Below are positions 23,825 through 36,652 of a DNA stretch of 64,000 nucleotides, piece after piece (positions within the stretch are counted from its first letter, which is position 1; every line of letters starts with the position of its first letter). The position numbers and the translations under genes were made by a program. The stretch is taken from assembly GCF_001723175.1 (NCBI RefSeq), contig NC_064651.1:2790001-2854000 (forward strand), given 5' to 3'. The notes beneath the pieces were generated by a model. It had not been told where the DNA came from, searched no databases, and was given only the letters and a program-made list of their open reading frames with translations. The DNA is from Penicillium oxalicum. Its lineage: Eukaryota; Ascomycota; Eurotiomycetes; Eurotiales; Aspergillaceae.

Positions 23825-26787
23825 TCTCCAGTCATTTGCCCCAATGACTTGGCATGCATAATGTGAATGGCCTACGCCCCGCTCCGTGGGCATGGCTCCC
23901 TTAGCGTGGCTAGAGATTAACTTTCTTCTTGGAATCCCGGTGGAATTCGGACAAAAGTCTTGGCCATGTGAAAATTATGTAGAAACCTCATCACGTCTTG
24001 CTTTTCAACCTTCCTCGCCGAGTTCAGTCCGACGATGGGCTGTGCAATGTGCACAATTTTAGACTGTCTGGAAATTGTGCAAACCAGAGTACCCGAGAGA
24101 CTCTCTGTCCTCGTTGAATACTATGTCGAGGTTCCGGTGGGGCGGAGATGCTCCCAATAACTTGGAACCTTACAAGATAAGATTGGATCTGATTCGACCC
24201 TCAACCCGACAATCATCCATCAAAATAGTCCTTGCCTCCCGACAGCAGCACTACGCTCGCCGTCTCCAGGTAATGCCTTGTACAAGATAGTAGAAATTGT
24301 GCTTCTCTAAATTGAGGGGCCCATTTTCATCCTGGAAGTTGAAGACATGACTACGGAGATTCGCAGTGAAACTGCGGGCCAAAATGATCCCCCTAAAGCA
24401 TGTGCTATCTGTTTGGAAAAGGGACCATGTTGAATCTGCTTGTGAGTGGCCGAAGCATCGATGCGGGCTATAGACCGCTATTAATTTTCCCGTTTGTGTG
24501 AGCAACACAATACGCTATTCGGGGCTAATCAGATGCTGGCTTTTGAAGTGGTGCAATAGACGTGGTCTCTTGCAAACAAGGCTTGTGCCCGCTGTCCTTT
24601 TTCTTTCTCGTCCTTGGCCTCTCTTGTTATTAGTCTTGACACATTTTTCCTATCTGTTTCTTCATCTCTCTTAATACCAAGTTGTATCGAGTAAAGTATT
24701 CCAACTCTCATGGAAACCAAAGGAACCAAGGGGAGATTTCATCATGAGGCAGCCCCTCAGAGCTACCTAGACTGACCCGCCGAATTGAAGTCCATCACAG
24801 TCATGCCAACTCCGCTGTTCCAGGGCTAGTTACAAGGGCTCTGGACATGAACGAGATTTTGAAGGAGTCTGACGATCTTGCCTAAAAGCTATAACGGCCT
24901 TTTGACTGGTATCGAGTGTAGGATCATGCATCTTTATTCTCGGGGACGCACTCACAACAACATCAATTCAAACCATATCATAGGTGATAATTAGAGCCTG
25001 ATTATTATAGATTCTGGTTCTTATCGGCCGCTTAGAGAGATTTTAGAAGGCGTTGGTCGGACTCACAAGTAGTATGGCGAGAAGGTGCACTAGTTAGTTC
25101 TGGGGAACAGCCTACGTGCATTCAAATGAATTCATATTTAGCTTAATGAATGGTAAGGCTTTTTTGGATATAGTCTTTGTGGAAATTAGTTTCACTATCT
25201 TTTGTTTCCCTCTGTCACTCGAAGAGCTTCTCAAAATTCCGCAAATCTACCCATTTCCTTACTATACATAAAGGTTGAACAATGTGAAATTGCCTCAATA
25301 TGTAATACCGTAAGCTACGGGATATACTCTAGAGTAGCAACACGATCTGAAATAGGGGACGTGTCCAGAGGCAACGATAAAGAAGCTAATGAGCTAACAG
25401 ATATGTTTGCAACAGTTGGTCATCTCATTGTTAAATATAGTATAAAGACTCGGACCGTATTCCAAGTCTACAAATGCTTGATTCAGTTCGATTACCTACT
25501 CGTGCTTGAGCCATATTTTTGTTCAAGAACAGACCAATTCCTCATAATGAAGATACCGCAAATCCCAATCCCTCTATCCGATCAGTGCCGCTTCTCTTGT
25601 TCAAGAGTCAGAATTGCGAGGGTAAAGCACCTACCACACCGGCTGGGTCCGCATGATCGGTCGATCGGCCGTCAACCAAAAAGTGCCTCATTCAACTGCT
25701 CTTCCGCCAGGCAGGAAAATACCTACCTTATTGCTCTGACTTTAAGGGGTGAGCCAATCATACGCCATAGCGATGGGCTAATCCACAACGGGAGTTTCAT
25801 AGCTAGCTGAAGGGATATTTTTGATTGACATGTGCTGCTATTTCCGACATATAGTCTTCGAATGGAGATTCTCCGCTAAATGGTGTCGACTAGATGTCCG
25901 TTCATCGAATTGAACCACGTGGATTTCATTCAACGTCGATTTAATGTATTCGACCCAAGTTATTACTGCGATTAAAGTATCCTAACTTACATCTACTAAT
26001 TCACCACTAAAACGTCAATTTTTCATCACGGATCTCTCCCCTCATGAGGTGTTCAGACATGCCAAATCTTCCGGACACAATTTGAATCTATCCGCCTCGA
26101 ATGTGACATTATCGCTGAAGTTTCAGCTGCACTGGACAGACGCGGGCATCCCTACGAGACGCTCGGCCAATTGAGAAGCATGGATCTCGGCAACTGGTGC
26201 CTCGTTAGACTTTCGATTCTCATAGCTTTTCTCCATGGGTTGACCAAACAAAAGATCTGACAGGGAATTTTTGGACCACTCTCGTCTCAATAAATGACGT
26301 CTATACTCTGCCATTTCTATTTCACACAAATGGCTGACCGAGGAGCGATTGTGAGAGTAGAGAACCCTAGTCTGAGCGACGCAATGTTAATCAGCTTGAA
26401 ATGTGGGGTTTGAGTAATTACACTTGAAGGGCAACTAACTGGAGGCACATTATCCTCAAAAGCATGGTTTTTGTCCCACTCAGACATTGATAGTATACGT
26501 ATTCTCTTCACTGGAGCCGTTCGCTATTTCGTACCACGAACTTCAAATCACTGGTTCTCGTCCATTTTCGAACCCAAATAATAATCTCTGGGATTCCTTG
26601 TCAGTCTAATATCAGACGTCTTATGGCAGAATATATAATTTAACAGAATTGCTCAACCTTCACCATTGAGCACAGCCCCTCGGCTTCTGGAGGCGTATAG
26701 CAGGTTGGCAAAAGCGCTGATTTGAATTCGCTCCGGACCAGGTGGGAGTTTTGACGTTGGCTGAATTGCGGGGAGAAATTTGCGAAT
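23825..26787. other. Gene-poor AT-rich stretch of about 3 kb
   Basis: Richer in A/T than the genes on either side, especially 24900-26650. The longest frame is 202 codons at 25202-25810 on the plus strand. It has no recognisable domain and its composition is not gene-like. The base composition would fit an old, mutated repeat, but I find no terminal repeats or recognisable transposon protein. Confidence 0.4.
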
Positions 26788-27747
26788 TCAATGTCCGGAC
26801 GAGCGAAGAACAGAAGGTATCGCCCGCCACGGAAAACGAAGTCGTGGAATGATGACAATTGCAAGAATGGTTGTTGTCGCCACCGGGCTTGCCAAACGCA
26901 GTAGACGTCGCCAGTTGATATTTGCATTTTCCGTGTCTCCAGAAGCCTTTAAGGCTGCCGGCCTTTGATCAGCATTATCCAAGGCGTGACAAACTTCCCG
27001 CATCGTGAGGAATCCGTTCTCAGCCCAGCATCTCCCGATGATATCCCCCAAGAACACGTTATTCGTATTTGGAAGTTTCTCAGCAGTTGGCCACGTTTTA
27101 AATGTTTTGGACTCTGGATCATCGTCTAGATCGGCCTCGATCTCGGGTACAACGTAGAATTCGCAGCGGCTGCCGGACATGACTTCGTATATCATCGAGC
27201 CGAAGCGGGCAATGTCGAATTTGACTGAAATGTAGTCCTCAGATACAAAGCTGGTCATGCCCTCGTCGTTCGAAACAATCACGGACTCGGTGAAATCACA
27301 CATTTGGAGAGAAAGATTCTCGTCAAGCAGGAAATTTCGTGTCGCTATGTCAGCAACTAATACCCGCCGCTCGTGGACTCGACGGATGATGTGCGCAGCT
27401 TCTTGGAGCCATCGTAATCGTCGAATGCTGTCCACACTATCACTATGAGCGCGCAGATAGCCGGAGAGGGACCCGTGGCGCAGGTATGGCATTCGAATCT
27501 CGGTGTCGGTGATCTGACATGGTTTTATCACCCCTTGAACATGGCCTAGATGGCAATACACAAGTCCCTCATGTTTTAGGGACTCTTTGTTCAGCTCACC
27601 CATTTGCTCGCAGCCGATGATTTCAGTCTCGGACGCGTCCTTGGGCACAGTCCAGATATTAGCAGTTTTCACTGCAATGTTTCCAAAGCGCATCACCCGC
27701 CCAACCCGGCCAAGTCCTAACAGTACGGGTTCGCCCTTATCTTCCAT
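26788..27747 (-). CDS. Fungal protein-kinase-like protein with C-terminal hydrophobic segment
   Basis: An intron-free frame of 319 residues. It keeps a kinase outline: glycine-rich LGLGRVGRVMRFG, the VAIK-like lysine in NIAVKTA, an LVYCHLGHVQGVI hinge region, VADIATRNFLLD at the catalytic loop (Asp and Asn kept, HRD His replaced) and CDFTES where DFG is expected (Gly replaced by Thr). The C-lobe is short, and the end reads DIIGRCWAENGFLTMREV, as in the last kinase helices. After it comes a stretch with one hydrophobic segment (LLRLASPVATTTILAIVII) that may cross a membrane, followed by a basic tail. Many fungi carry expanded families of such small atypical kinases, usually of unknown role. 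Activity is possible, since Lys and the catalytic Asp remain, but not proven. Confidence 0.8.
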   Translation of the reverse strand: MEDKGEPVLLGLGRVGRVMRFGNIAVKTANIWTVPKDASETEIIGCEQMGELNKESLKHEGLVYCHLGHVQGVIKPCQITDTEIRMPYLRHGSLSGYLRAHSDSVDSIRRLRWLQEAAHIIRRVHERRVLVADIATRNFLLDENLSLQMCDFTESVIVSNDEGMTSFVSEDYISVKFDIARFGSMIYEVMSGSRCEFYVVPEIEADLDDDPESKTFKTWPTAEKLPNTNNVFLGDIIGRCWAENGFLTMREVCHALDNADQRPAALKASGDTENANINWRRLLRLASPVATTTILAIVIIPRLRFPWRAIPSVLRSSGH

Positions 27748-29837
27748 GGCTGATGAACTCAGGGCAGAGAGCTCCCGTGTGGTTGAGGTCTACTCTTCTT
27801 AGGATTCTTGCATGAGACTCCTTAGATCCTATTAGTCATCTGCTGCGCGTGAGGTGAAGCATAGTCATCGTGGGTCGAGTCCCCGATAGGCCCAGTTTCC
27901 ATTCCTCTGGATTTGCTGATCAGCATGCTGCTTTCTAGTCCAGAAAGCTCTTTTCTTTGACTAACGAAGAGAAGCACTGTTCTCCGTCTTGCTAGCCTCA
28001 GAAGGAAAATTCTACGTCAACTCATCTCTCCATTCTCCGAGAGCCAAGCCTTCAATGTACCGTGTGGTGCGGTGTGCCAATAAAGACAGGGGATCAATGC
28101 AGTGATGCCCCCCTTTTTCTGAACCCCCCTCGTCCCATCTGAAGGTGCCTGATTTTCTTCAATTTAAGGCAGAATCCAAGTGTTTACAGATTAGATAATA
28201 CAGCTTGAGCTGACTGCTTACATGGTCTACCCCTACCGCCTAGGCTGTTCCACTTCGTGACTTACACCGTCCTGCCTAACTACATCAAGTTAGCAACAGC
28301 ACTCATATACTACCAATTTGGTAGTACCAAATAAACGTCCTATGTTTGAAAACAAAAACAGGGGCACGATGAGTATTCGAGGCTTTATCAGGCGCCAAAA
28401 CTGTTACGTCCGCGATTTATATTTTGATTAAGAAGGGTACTGGTAGGCTACAAAGACTCGACGTGCTGAAAAACGGCAGAAAATGAAATGTAGCAGAAAA
28501 AAGCAGCAGGTTCGTTGATTTATCTCTTGAAACACGCAAATATGAAATCTAACTTCAGTGACGGTAGATGAATCCAGGTGGACGACTTCGCTGCCACGAA
28601 GATTTAACTGAAAGAGTCGAAGAATGTACTATCGTTTTTCGCGACGTATTCTTCACATTGCGGTCACCTCAAGCTGCACAATTGTATAGGAGAACATTTG
28701 GGGTGATGATTCGATTGCTCAGAATTCTTGTTCATGTCGTTGAAGATGTCTTTAGATCCTATTTTCAGAAATTGGAGTAAGCAATTTTCGTCTGCATATG
28801 TTCTCTAATTGACCGCCGCCAGCATAGCCTTAAATACTGCCTTATCAAGGCTTTGTGTACTAGGCATTGCCAAAGCTCCGTTTGAGCGTCCCCATAAAAG
28901 CGGCGGCAGCTCGAATAGAAAAGCCCCACCCGGCAGAGGAAATCCTCTACAGAGAGGCCCCTCTGTACAGTCCGAGTCCGTACTTCACCAATATAGAGTT
29001 GAAGAAAGAATACCACTTGCATCTAATGAGCACGATACTTAAATGCTCGCCCTATCACGTAGGTGGGTGTCATCCCCTACTTGATATGATGATGGTAGCT
29101 AGTATATAGAGTAGGTAGCTATGATTGGCTGTCGCCGCTTGTAAATGGCCAAAGGGCACCACGCAGCTGGGCCCATTCAGGACTAGGTTGGTATCTAGGG
29201 GACAAATCAATCGGAACCACAATTTCAACCAAGATAAGCCAGGCCAAAGAAGGAGATATTTTGAAGAGAACAGTAGATTCATATTTGACAACAAATTTCG
29301 GTCGAAAATCAAGAACAAAAAATGATAAATCAAAGGCTGGGTGCCCAGCCGACGTCCTGAGAATGTCTAAGCTCAAACAACAGGATGGTATGCCACAATA
29401 ACGCAAGACACCTGCCCAGTTCGCCCTTGCCGTGTCATGTAGCAAGGAACGAAAGGGACATTGATCTTATCTATGAGAACAGAGTGAGGACTTTTGTGTA
29501 TGCTACTCGAGCTCATCAGAAAAGACACTTCCTGTTTTCTCTGAAACTCAGAGCACGCAGAGAATCTATCGACGGTCTCTCCCAGAGCAAAAGTCTGCCA
29601 GCGACTCGAGACATATGTAACAACTTCCGTGTGTATCATGCGAGTTAGAGGGGTGGGGGATCGAATCCAAGAAATTCGTCGACATCGTAAAAGTAGCGGG
29701 GTGGAGAGAGTTGGATGGGGAGGGGGTGAGAGGTTCAAGGATGGGAAAGGGGAGGGGGGGCGGGGGATCGGTGAATAAACCATCTTCTGACTGATGGGGT
29801 TGAGCGGGATTGGAGCAAGAGATTAGGGGGTCTCAAT
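27748..29837. other. Intergenic stretch of 2.1 kb, no gene seen
   Basis: Lies upstream of the minus-strand kinase-like gene and downstream of the minus-strand acidic protein gene. No frame exceeds about 140 codons; the longest (29373-29783, minus) is a product of the G/C-rich DNA after the acidic gene. A tRNA-like T-arm near 27870 was examined and rejected. Confidence 0.45.
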
Positions 29838-31883
29838 TCAGAACGGAAGCTGGCTTCGGCGATGAGCATCCATGAGCTTCCGTCGTACAGCTTCACCACC
29901 TGCATAACCACTCGCTTTGCGCTTCCGAGCCGGAGCACGGACTTCCTGGTGCCGCGCGTGCCGGAAGACACTGGCAGGACGCGCGGGGGAGTTGGCAGGC
30001 ATGAATTCACGATGTTGGGGCAGGCGAAGAAGCGCCTGATAGCGATTGTGGTTGCGACGGAAGGCAGTGACAATACCCTTGTCCAGATGATTGAGGAATC
30101 GCTCAGCGCTGGTGACCCCTCCAGACTCTGAGTTCCGAGAAGGAGTTGGGGTGCCCGTGGGGTTCCTCGGTGAATTGGCCATTGGGGACGCAAAGGCCTC
30201 ATCATCGAAGCCGTTGAAGGTATCATTGTCCTGATCGTTGTCCTCCTCATCAGAGGAGCCATTGCCAAAGTCGATGAAGTCATCAACGTTGAGAGCCGCT
30301 TCCGGATCTTCTTCATCATCATCCTCAAAGGAGCTGTCAATGGCAAAGTCCTGAGAGGGGTAGAAGGCCTCGGGTGGACCCATGACCTGCCCTCCGGGGG
30401 CAAGATCGTTGCCGAGAGCAGTCATCATCAGGTTGGCGCTGGAGGCCAGCATGGGACTGAAATCTGTGTGACTAGGAGAGGCCAAAGCATCGGTGTCACT
30501 CTCGTCGATCAAATGCAGCGTCGTTTGGCGCGGGCTGTTGTTAGCCGTCCCAGGCATACTGTTTGCAGCGGAATCCAGCCAGTCGTGGCGGGAAGAGGCG
30601 TAGGCGGGAATGATCACGAGATGTTTTCCAGTGCAGTCAACGAGTGCGACAGGCTTATTGGGGTCGGCCACGAATGTTCCCATGATTGGACCACGTCGAC
30701 GAGGCACGGGGTTAGTCTTATCTTCGCCGGGAGCAACCAACGAGTCGGTGGAGTCCCGGCGAAGTAGGGAGCGGGGATGAGTGATGGTCGCGGGGGGAGG
30801 CAAATCCTCGTCTGTAGTGTCACCATCGTCGGCTTTGAGAAGAATCTGTTAGTGAACGAGCATGCTAGGTCGAAAGAAGGTGTTCATCGTACTCTCATAA
30901 CCGCTGAGGCTGCCCTCGGACGTTCCGTCTGATTCGACATGATAAATGTTGCCATGGCCATAGTCGGCGTCCCCATACATTTCTTCTGATCTTTGTCGAT
31001 GACTGCGGTAGTGATCGTTGTGGTCGCTCTCAATCATTCGACGCAACTGAGGGTCGAGAGCATCCTGCTGAAGAAAGTCGCTAGGGATCTCATCGTCAGA
31101 GTGGGAATCGCTGTCGGAGGATGAATCCGAGCGTTCCTCAAAGTGAACACGGCGGGCCACCGGGGTCTCCTGGGCCTCACTGGCCATGTCGGTCTCGCCG
31201 AATGCGTCCATGGCACTGTAGAGCTGCTCCTCATCAAAGAAGGAGGCCGCAGGGAGCAGCATGGAGTCGCCAAACATTTCCGACCCAAGCCATTGGCTCT
31301 CCGAGATTTCCGAAGAAGGTAGGACCCGGTGTTTGTTCTCGGACTCCATGATCATGAGCTCTTCCATTTTCTCCACGTCACCCTCCTCGTCGTCGGAAAT
31401 GTCATCCACTGCGGCGTAGACATCGTCTGAGCTATCTTCCGAGTCGCTTGGGTCGCTAATGAAGTGATTGTCCGACGCCTTGTCATCGGAGAGTCGTCTT
31501 CGCTTCCCTTTGGCAGCTGAGGGGCCCGTCTTTCGGGCCGTGGATGGACGACGGGCTGCCTGAACCATGGCTCGCGGCCGTTCTTCTTCATCGTCCGCGT
31601 CGTCGTCCGACTCATCAACTTCGTCACTCAACCCCTCCAGATCAAGATCGTCAATGGAAGAAACTGAGGAGACACTTGAAACGGAGGACGTTGAAGCTCG
31701 TCTTTTTCGTTGTGGCGGCAGTGGGCCCCCCACGCGGCCATGACTTTGCTTTTGTGATTGGTGTTCCGACTTGAAGGTCGTCTCGGACAGCCGTCGAGTA
31801 TTGGAATCGGGGGTTGTTGGACGAATGGTTTTCGAGGAACCCTTCGGGGCCCGCTTTGAGGCATACGGGTTCATTTGAGGCAT
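29838..31883 (-). CDS. Acidic, serine-rich probable nuclear protein of unknown function
   Basis: Two exons, 31883-30893 and 30832-29838, joined across a 60-base intron (GTACGA donor, CACTAAC branch point, AAAG acceptor), giving 661 residues. The N-terminal half alternates basic clusters (QRKRRAS, KGKRRRLS) that look like nuclear localisation signals with long acidic Ser/Asp/Glu runs. The middle has RRGPIMGTFVADPNKP followed by VALVDCTGKHLVIIPA, the part most likely to be a folded, conserved segment. Another acidic run and a basic C-terminus (RKRKASGY...RRSQLPF) follow. I recognise no catalytic or DNA-binding domain. Composition suggests a chromatin- or transcription-associated protein, which is inference. 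The first exon could be read 18 codons past the donor to a stop, but splicing recovers a much longer frame. Confidence 0.8.
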
Positions 31884-34800
31884 GGTGATAGATGTTAAGG
31901 TCCAGCGCCCGAAGTAGACGTATGTCGAGGTGGTATCGCGGAGAGGAGGGTTCGATGAGTTTGATCAGACAAGTACTGATTGACACGTGGGTTCACACAA
32001 AGCGCTTGTTGTCGCAAGATGAGGTGGAGGAGTGTATGTTTGTCGAATGTCCGTACAGGATTAGCGCAGCAAGCAATATCCTCGGGTGAAAAAGATTCCT
32101 TCAAATTTGACACCAGAATCTACCGTGCCACGGTGAGATCGAGCCAATGTAAGACGAATGGTGTCGGACCAGAAGAAGAGGGGAGGTGAGGTTGTCGACG
32201 AGAGAGCGAGAAAACGGGTGGGTAGTTCGAGAAGATTTCACGCAAACACCTGTGGCCCGATATGGACACACCAGTGCTTTTCTTGAGAGTGTAGTTTGGG
32301 GCAATTCCGACGCTTCAAAGCGGGCGTCGAAAGAGAGAATCAAAATATCGTCAAGTAGGAATTGCGGATCGGAGCTGAAGGACTGGAGAGCCGGCGAAAA
32401 CAGGCTCTCCAGCGGGGGATTTACAGCTCAGCGAAAGCCATTTGGCAGGAATTCTCAACGATATTTTGTTTTGGGGGGGAGTTGATGAGAGGTTTGAGGA
32501 GATTTATTGAGTAAGAATCCGACCTGGACTGTCTCGAAAGGTGTGCAGAGAATGGAACAGAGGAGGGAGGAAAAAAGAGGAAAGGGAGGAGGGAGAGAGC
32601 GGGTAGAAGACGTCGAAGACATCAAGAGACGTGCCACACCAGGACAGATCCAGCAAGCCCGCCTTGTGGGACTCGGGGGCGTCCGTCTGTCTCTGTAACG
32701 GGCGTTCTTAGGCACTGATGCTCCGACACCACCTTAACTACAGTCTGTAAAATACCCTCCACTACCACACGTGCAAACCGTTCCACTGTATCGCCCATGA
32801 AAAAAAAATAACATTAAAAGTACATGAACTGGAGTGGATCGACGCGACAGTCGTCAAGTCTGCAGTGATGATTGATGCTGTACGATTACTTCTGTTACCG
32901 TTGACAGAAAGATCTCCTCATGCGCTGCTCCAAATGGACCAAGATGGACCGAAATGGACCCGATCAATTTTTCTCCCGTGAGAATGGACAAAGTGGAGCC
33001 ATCAGAGGCTCCGAGGATTGGCTGAGAGTGCTTCCGCCGACTGGTCCCTCCACGTCTGCCCATTCGCTGGCGTCACTTCACCGCTTCTTCTCCAGCCAAT
33101 CCAGCACGAGTGCATGAGAATACTCACCAATCAGCCAATCAGCAAAGATTGTAGCCAATGACCGTTTGCTTCTCCCGCCCCTCTTGCGATGAGGTTCCCC
33201 CCTCTCCCCTCCGACAATGATGCTTGACTCGACCTTTCGGTCGGCTGGGGTGGGCATTCAACGCAGGCTGAGGAATGTAGGACAACGCCTCGTGACTAGA
33301 TGAAATCCGGGGAATCGACGAAGAGGCCAGAGAACAGTCAATGGCCACGACGGAGAGGACAAACCTGCACCGTGGGATGGTGACGGCTCCCCGGTGACTC
33401 ATGGACTCGCCGAGAAAAATGAAGGAAGAGAAGATGACAACAAATAAAGGTCCGACAAAAGAACACCCCAAAAAGGCTAAAAACTCGATGACGGAGGCAA
33501 GAGGGATTGGAAGAGCTTGGGCGGGAAGAAAAGTTTTTTTTTTCACCTTTTCATCTTTTTTTGGAAATGGCTCCAGTACAATACTATCCACTTGCAGGAT
33601 AGGTAATGCAATACATGGTATTGTACTATATTTATTGAGGATTGCGTAGGCATTGGCAATTGTCTTGTAATGGTAAGATAGAAAAAAAATCTCAACAAGA
33701 ATACTGTACCATACTCGTCAATTCAGACTTTTCTCTCTTGGAAGTACCATGAAGACATTACAAATGCTACTCATAGTCATGGACTAGGCTTTGGCCGAGC
33801 ATGGATCCAGTTCCATCAAAATCGCTGTCAGAGTCCTCAGGGGAATTTACCTAGGTAGCGCTTGGCAATTGGCGCAATCTCCTAAAACCCACGCTTGCCT
33901 GGTCACGAAATGAAGTCGAACTTCAACCAACCTGAAGAGGAGGTGATCGTCAGTGCCATCTATGGGTTAAGAGTCCACTGTATTGAGAAGCTGGGCGACT
34001 AATGAATCTGCTCATCCACAGCACCGTAGGTGAGGTTATTGCAAGTACAGGCAGTTGGGCCCACGCAGCAAGCGTTTCCCAGATATCGAGCTTTCTGCAT
34101 CTGACTGACCAGGCTCTCGGGAAAGAAAGTCGAGACCTCACCCTGGTCGTAAAATACTGTCCTCAAGACTGTCACCTTCTACAACTCTACAACTCGATTG
34201 TTCTGTCTCTGAGCGAGGGTCAAGCTGATCATCCATTTGACAGTGACAGACATACCACCCTCTCACTCGGGGCCAAAGGATGAACCGTGCGGATCGCGGA
34301 TGAATCATAGCGTCACTGCAGGGTCCTCGCTCGACGAGACCTCGCAAATCGCGGCCAAAGCACAAAGTCAACCTCATACACAGAACAAAAAATGATTCGG
34401 GAAGGGATGACTCAGGTTGTCTGGTTAATGACTCAATGCGGAGGAGTCATCGAGTACATGAATGGATCAACACCATCTGGAAGCTCGCCATTTCCATTCA
34501 TCTGATTGGACTGACGGGTGACACCGTCCGCCGTACTGAGTTTTTATGATCATTTTATTCCCAGGGTGGCAACTCGGAATGTGCCAGTCTCATCAAACGT
34601 ATTGACTGGAGGCCAGCCTTCTTTTTTTTTTGTTTCTCGAAGAGCTATTGATCGAACAGGCGACTGGATCCTACACACCGTACTACCCGTAACATATCCG
34701 CATGCTGTGTATACCGCACTCTCCGGCAGGCGATCCTCAAAATGCAGCTTGGGTAGCGGCATAATCCTTTACGAACTCGATGCCATGACGATGATATGCA

Positions 34801-36652
34801 CTCGCACAAGGAGCGGTAAGCAATGCTGGGCCAACACGACCACCATGGCTGCGTGCATGAGATATATCGACTCTTTCCCTCCTGGTCCTGTCAGGCAGGT
34901 GCATCCTGTAAGTTGCAATTTAGGCCGCCGGACCGCGCCATGAGGGGGCGCGAATGGACAGAAGGGAGGCTGCGGCTGCAGATCGTCGGCAGCCCAGTGG
35001 TGAGTATGAGCGCTTGCACCATCCATGGTTGAAGTGTTGATTTTTGCGGCGGCCCCTCCCCCAAAAAGGGGTACATGTCTTTTTTTGCTGCTGCTCCTAT
35101 TTCACTGATCATGTGAGTTTCAACTTGATGGACTCTTGGACTCATTTTACGGTAGTTAAGGCACATGCAACCCACGCCCATGGTCCTGCACGCTATTATG
35201 GATTCCTCTCGGGGTTCTGCTGCAAGATTATCGTCGCCCCCGCAGTCTGGTGGCTGAGGTGGATCCGGACGACTCGTCGTACAATCGAGCCTGATCCCAA
35301 CTGGCGAAAGAGAATCGTCTCATTCTGAAGGAAAGAAAAAGAAAGAATTCTCCCATTGCTCCGAGATCCGCCTTCAGGGTGACCAAGCTCCACTTTGAGA
35401 AAATCTTTATGCCGCTAGTCTCTAACTGAGCCGGCGCTACGAAGATCGTGTCGGCGACGAGGAAGACTCTGCTCTGCTTTGCAGGTCAACAGAGGGAGAG
35501 AGAAAGACAAAAGTGGATACTGAACTAGTCGCTCCCCGCCAGGCTCGTCGTTTGCGGAAGCGCCGACGGATTATTCATTTCTCTCTTTCAAATATTTGTC
35601 CGCTTTCCTCACCATGCGATCGACTCTCCACTCATACAAACGGCGATTCGATTTCTCTATTGGTCACAGAGCGATCAGCAGCTGCGGTATGAATCGTTGA
35701 ATCGTTGCGTCGGACGGTCTTTACCACGGAAAGACAGTGGGTCCCCGATTGTTTGGGAGTGGCAGGCTCGAGTCACCTGACGCCCGTCGCGGGACCTGAA
35801 AGGAAGTGCCATCAGCCGAGGTTCCGAGTTGGCCCTCCATTTCAACGCGGTAGTCTCACTGGGAATTTTACCATCCTGGAAGAAATGATAGGAGCGGCCT
35901 CTCGCCCTGTTATGATACGGGGCGTCTTAAATCTCCGTCCGTCTGAAGTCGCTCGGGCTCTATATTGGCCACTGATTGGCTGCTGGTGCACCAGATCAAA
36001 TGGATTGCTAACAGGCGGGGTCAGGTGACCTGTAAGATAAGGTCGGGTGTTACGGAGACTCGAGCCATGAGCTTGTAGTCCGACGGGAGAGAGCAAATAA
36101 GGACTTCGTACAGCTCCTTGGATACAGTGAAAGAAACACCTATGACTTTTCTTCCATCAATATGGACATGTTTACCTACGTCTGTTCGAAAAAAAAATCC
36201 TGATCTATATATCCACCGAGGTGGAAGTCAAGGGAAATTGAATCTTCAATCTTTCCACTGCCAAGGTATCTTGCTACGGAGTCAAGCTAGGTAGTCGAAG
36301 TTGAAATCCAAGACAACTTTGGAGACATGTATTAAAATCAGTAGCTAGGTGTGTGATAAGTATTTTCTCATTCACCAGCTTACGCATTGATTTCCCACGG
36401 TAGATTCATCACAACTCCCGCCTGCCCATTATTTTAACAAGTTGTTGAGACACTCCTCGCTCCTCGTCACCATCATCATTACAATTGCTGCGAAAAAAGT
36501 ATCCCAGAAGTGTCCTCGATCACCTAGGCGTGTACTGGTGCCTTCTGCGACTCGAATGAAAAGAAATCGAACATCAAAAAATGGAAGAAGGAATCTGGGA
36601 AAAAGCTTTGCTGGCGTGGGGCACGCATGTCCGAGCTGTTTTTCATCTTTCT
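31884..36652. other. Gene-poor stretch of 4.8 kb containing promoter-like sequence, no gene proven
   Basis: Upstream of the acidic-protein gene the DNA is purine-rich on the plus strand up to about 32700. A group of CCAAT boxes lies near 33.1 kb. Two further inverted CCAAT boxes lie near 35.97 kb, and a pyrimidine-rich leader leads to a CACCATG at 35612. The open frames here (up to 150 codons, for example 33139-33591 minus and 34518-34943 plus) have no recognisable domain. A non-coding RNA or short-exon gene could be present. Confidence 0.4.
33017..33159. promoter_or_regulatory. Cluster of CCAAT boxes
   Basis: Four direct CCAAT sequences at 33096, 33127, 33135 and 33155 and one inverted copy (ATTGG) at 33017, all inside 143 bases. 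CCAAT is the core site of the fungal HAP/CBC complex. The nearest proven start codon is the minus-strand acidic-protein gene 1.2 kb away, far for a fungal promoter element, so the cluster may serve an unseen transcript. Confidence 0.5.

Noticed and set aside
25202..25810. 202-codon plus-strand frame in AT-rich DNA
   Set aside because: No recognisable motif; no evidence for transposon protein or gene.
27860..27895. tRNA-like T-arm GGGTCGAGTCCCCG
   Set aside because: One stem mismatch, no D-arm, no anticodon arm and no matching acceptor 5' half upstream.
33139..33591. 150-codon minus-strand frame with a hydrophobic stretch
   Set aside because: It overlaps the CCAAT cluster, shows no family features, and the hydrophobicity follows from T-rich DNA.
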